Positions 62,918 to 64,000 of a stretch of 64,000 nt of DNA are shown piece by piece. This DNA is from Algihabitans albus (GTDB lineage Bacteria > Pseudomonadota > Alphaproteobacteria > Kiloniellales > DSM-21159). The stretch is taken from the NCBI RefSeq assembly GCF_003572205.1, contig NZ_QXNY01000004.1, positions 682,548-746,547 on the forward strand, read 5' to 3'. The first letter of the stretch is position 1, and each line of letters opens with the position of its first letter. The position numbers and the translations under genes were made by a program. The notes below the pieces were generated by a model. The model saw only the letters and a program-made list of their open reading frames with translations, searched no databases and was not told the DNA's origin.

Positions 62918-63862
62918 CTAGAGCCGGCTCTTCCACACCTGCGCGATCAGGTTCGCCGTCATGAGATCCAGATGCGCGCCGCCGCCGTTCTTGTAGAGGG
63001 TGACGGCCTGCGGGCCGCTGCGTCCGGCACCGCCGCCGGCCAGGTCGTGCAGGTCGCCGCGCAAGTCGCTCTCCGAAATGACGCCGGCGGCAATGGGGAT
63101 CGCCAACTCGCCGATGTCGTGGATCGCGGTCTCTCGGCTGTCGACGAAGAGCTCGGCCTTGGCGATCAGGGCATCGTCGGCCTCGCGCATGTCGGGCCGG
63201 AAGGCGCCGATCAGATCCACGTGGCAGCCGGGCCCGACCCAGTCCCCGCGCAGGATCGGCGCGGTCGCCATGGTGGCGCAGGCGATGATGTCGGCCTGCC
63301 GCGCCGTCCGCTCCAGATCCTCGACCGCGCGGACCCGGACCGGGTCGTCCGGGTAGGCGGCGGCCAGTTTGGCGGCGTTTGCCGGCTTGCGGCTCCAGAT
63401 CGCAATCTCCCGCAAATCCGGAAAGATCTCGCGGTAGGCCTCGATCAGCGAGGCCGCGACCACGCCGGAGCCCAGGATCAGCAACCGCCGGGACTCCGGC
63501 CGGGCGAGCAGGCGGGCGCCCAGCACCGAATCGCCGGCCGTCTTCCACTTGGTCACCAGGGGGCCGTCGATCAGCGCCGTGACGCTGCCGTCCGCGTCGT
63601 CGAACAGCACCACAACGCCCTGAACCGAGGGCAGCGGCGGGTGACGCGCGACGTTGCCGGGAAAGACGGTAACCGACTTGAGCGCCAGACCGACTCCGTC
63701 GAGCCAGGCGGCCCGGTTCAGGCAGGCGTCGGTGCCGCGCCGCAGCAGCAGGTCGCCGATCTCCGCCTTGGGGCCGCGATGGCCGGCCGCGATGGCGTCG
63801 GCCACGGCGGTCCAGGTCAGCCGGTCCTCGACGGCTGCGGCGTCGATCAAGGGAATCTGCAT
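62918..63862 (-). CDS. Ornithine cyclodeaminase/mu-crystallin family protein
   Basis: NAD(P)-binding protein of 314 residues from ATG 63862; an in-frame ATG at 63925 would add 21 unlike residues. The Rossmann site is LLILGSGVVAASLIEAYREIFP, and LALKSVTVFPGN...P...GVVVLFD and the LIDGPLVTKWKTAGDSVLGARLLA motif are typical. Members reduce cyclic imines such as pyrroline-2-carboxylate or deaminate ornithine to proline. The substrate is undecided. It is followed by thyX. Confidence 0.88.
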   Translation of the reverse strand: MQIPLIDAAAVEDRLTWTAVADAIAAGHRGPKAEIGDLLLRRGTDACLNRAAWLDGVGLALKSVTVFPGNVARHPPLPSVQGVVVLFDDADGSVTALIDGPLVTKWKTAGDSVLGARLLARPESRRLLILGSGVVAASLIEAYREIFPDLREIAIWSRKPANAAKLAAAYPDDPVRVRAVEDLERTARQADIIACATMATAPILRGDWVGPGCHVDLIGAFRPDMREADDALIAKAELFVDSRETAIHDIGELAIPIAAGVISESDLRGDLHDLAGGGAGRSGPQAVTLYKNGGGAHLDLMTANLIAQVWKSRL

Positions 63863-64000
63863 AAGCTGGGATCTCTCGAGGTGGGAGGCAGGGGTAAATC
63901 CTTGTCGGACGGGGCCTTTCGCCACGCCGCCAAGGGTCTTATACTCTTTTACTGCCGGGTAACCGGCTATGGCGCTAAACGGGCTAACGAAATAAGCGCA

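Overview
The window is a dense, high-GC stretch of an alphaproteobacterial chromosome with about 53 protein genes or fragments, two tRNA genes and no phage, transposon or CRISPR content. Several genes point to the Alphaproteobacteria, most likely Rhodospirillales or a related marine or halophilic order: a BamF-like DUF3035 lipoprotein, a class Ib SpeD followed by SpeE, a PAS_5-type protein, a DUF6356 protein, a complete ethylmalonyl-CoA gene trio, ThyX instead of ThyA, COQ7-type ubiquinone synthesis and a Zur-type palindrome. The order-level placement is inference.

Layout. 1-1591: end of a P-II gene and amtB (ammonium sensing and uptake), closed by a strong terminator. 1751-6433: trpS, murJ, and a PLP aminotransferase divergent from a GntR regulator. 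6600-11364: an OmpA-like lipoprotein with a good promoter and a folded leader, then a ynjBCD-type ABC importer. 11599-17244: tRNA-Gly(CCC), speDE (polyamines), bamF-like, lspA, ileS. 17576-23591: MaoC hydratase, a Tat-exported serine hydrolase, a DUF2846 lipoprotein, a double cold-shock protein, a small orphan gene and an aromatic amino-acid lyase. 23595-27882: hisS, znuCB under a Zur-like box, a MliC/META lipoprotein and tRNA-Leu(CAA). 27931-34847: SnoaL-like protein, YqaA, dsbB-coq7, a frameshifted small membrane gene, HNH nuclease, esterase, AlkA-like glycosylase, a 19-bp inverted repeat, gluQ and a PAS protein. 34918-36810: cytochrome b561 with two YceI proteins.

36918-43490 is the metabolic centrepiece: ecm, ccr and mcd, the mutase, reductive carboxylase and dehydrogenase of the ethylmalonyl-CoA pathway (acetyl-CoA assimilation without isocitrate lyase), followed by a TetR regulator. 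The ecm/ccr and tetR upstream regions both carry palindromic operator candidates. 43509-50629 is the translation cluster thrS-infC-rpmI-rplT-pheS-pheT; infC appears to start at AUA, and a terminator-like hairpin separates infC from rpmI.

50803-56802 holds a glycosyltransferase, an alpha/beta hydrolase with an N-terminal pentapeptide repeat, an SDR protein, a TPR protein, a GST, a DMT exporter and a small DUF6356 protein. 56973-63862 looks like a one-carbon/methyl-transfer neighbourhood: an Lrp regulator, two tandem betaine-homocysteine methyltransferase paralogues, an orphan 97-aa gene with its own promoter, a GcvT/DmdA-family folate enzyme, thyX and an ornithine cyclodeaminase-family gene. 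No single new multi-gene system is obvious. The most interesting signals are this methyl-transfer locus, the regulation of the ethylmalonyl-CoA genes, the 33.2-kb inverted repeat, the AUA-start infC and the young-looking N-terminal repeats in two unrelated proteins.
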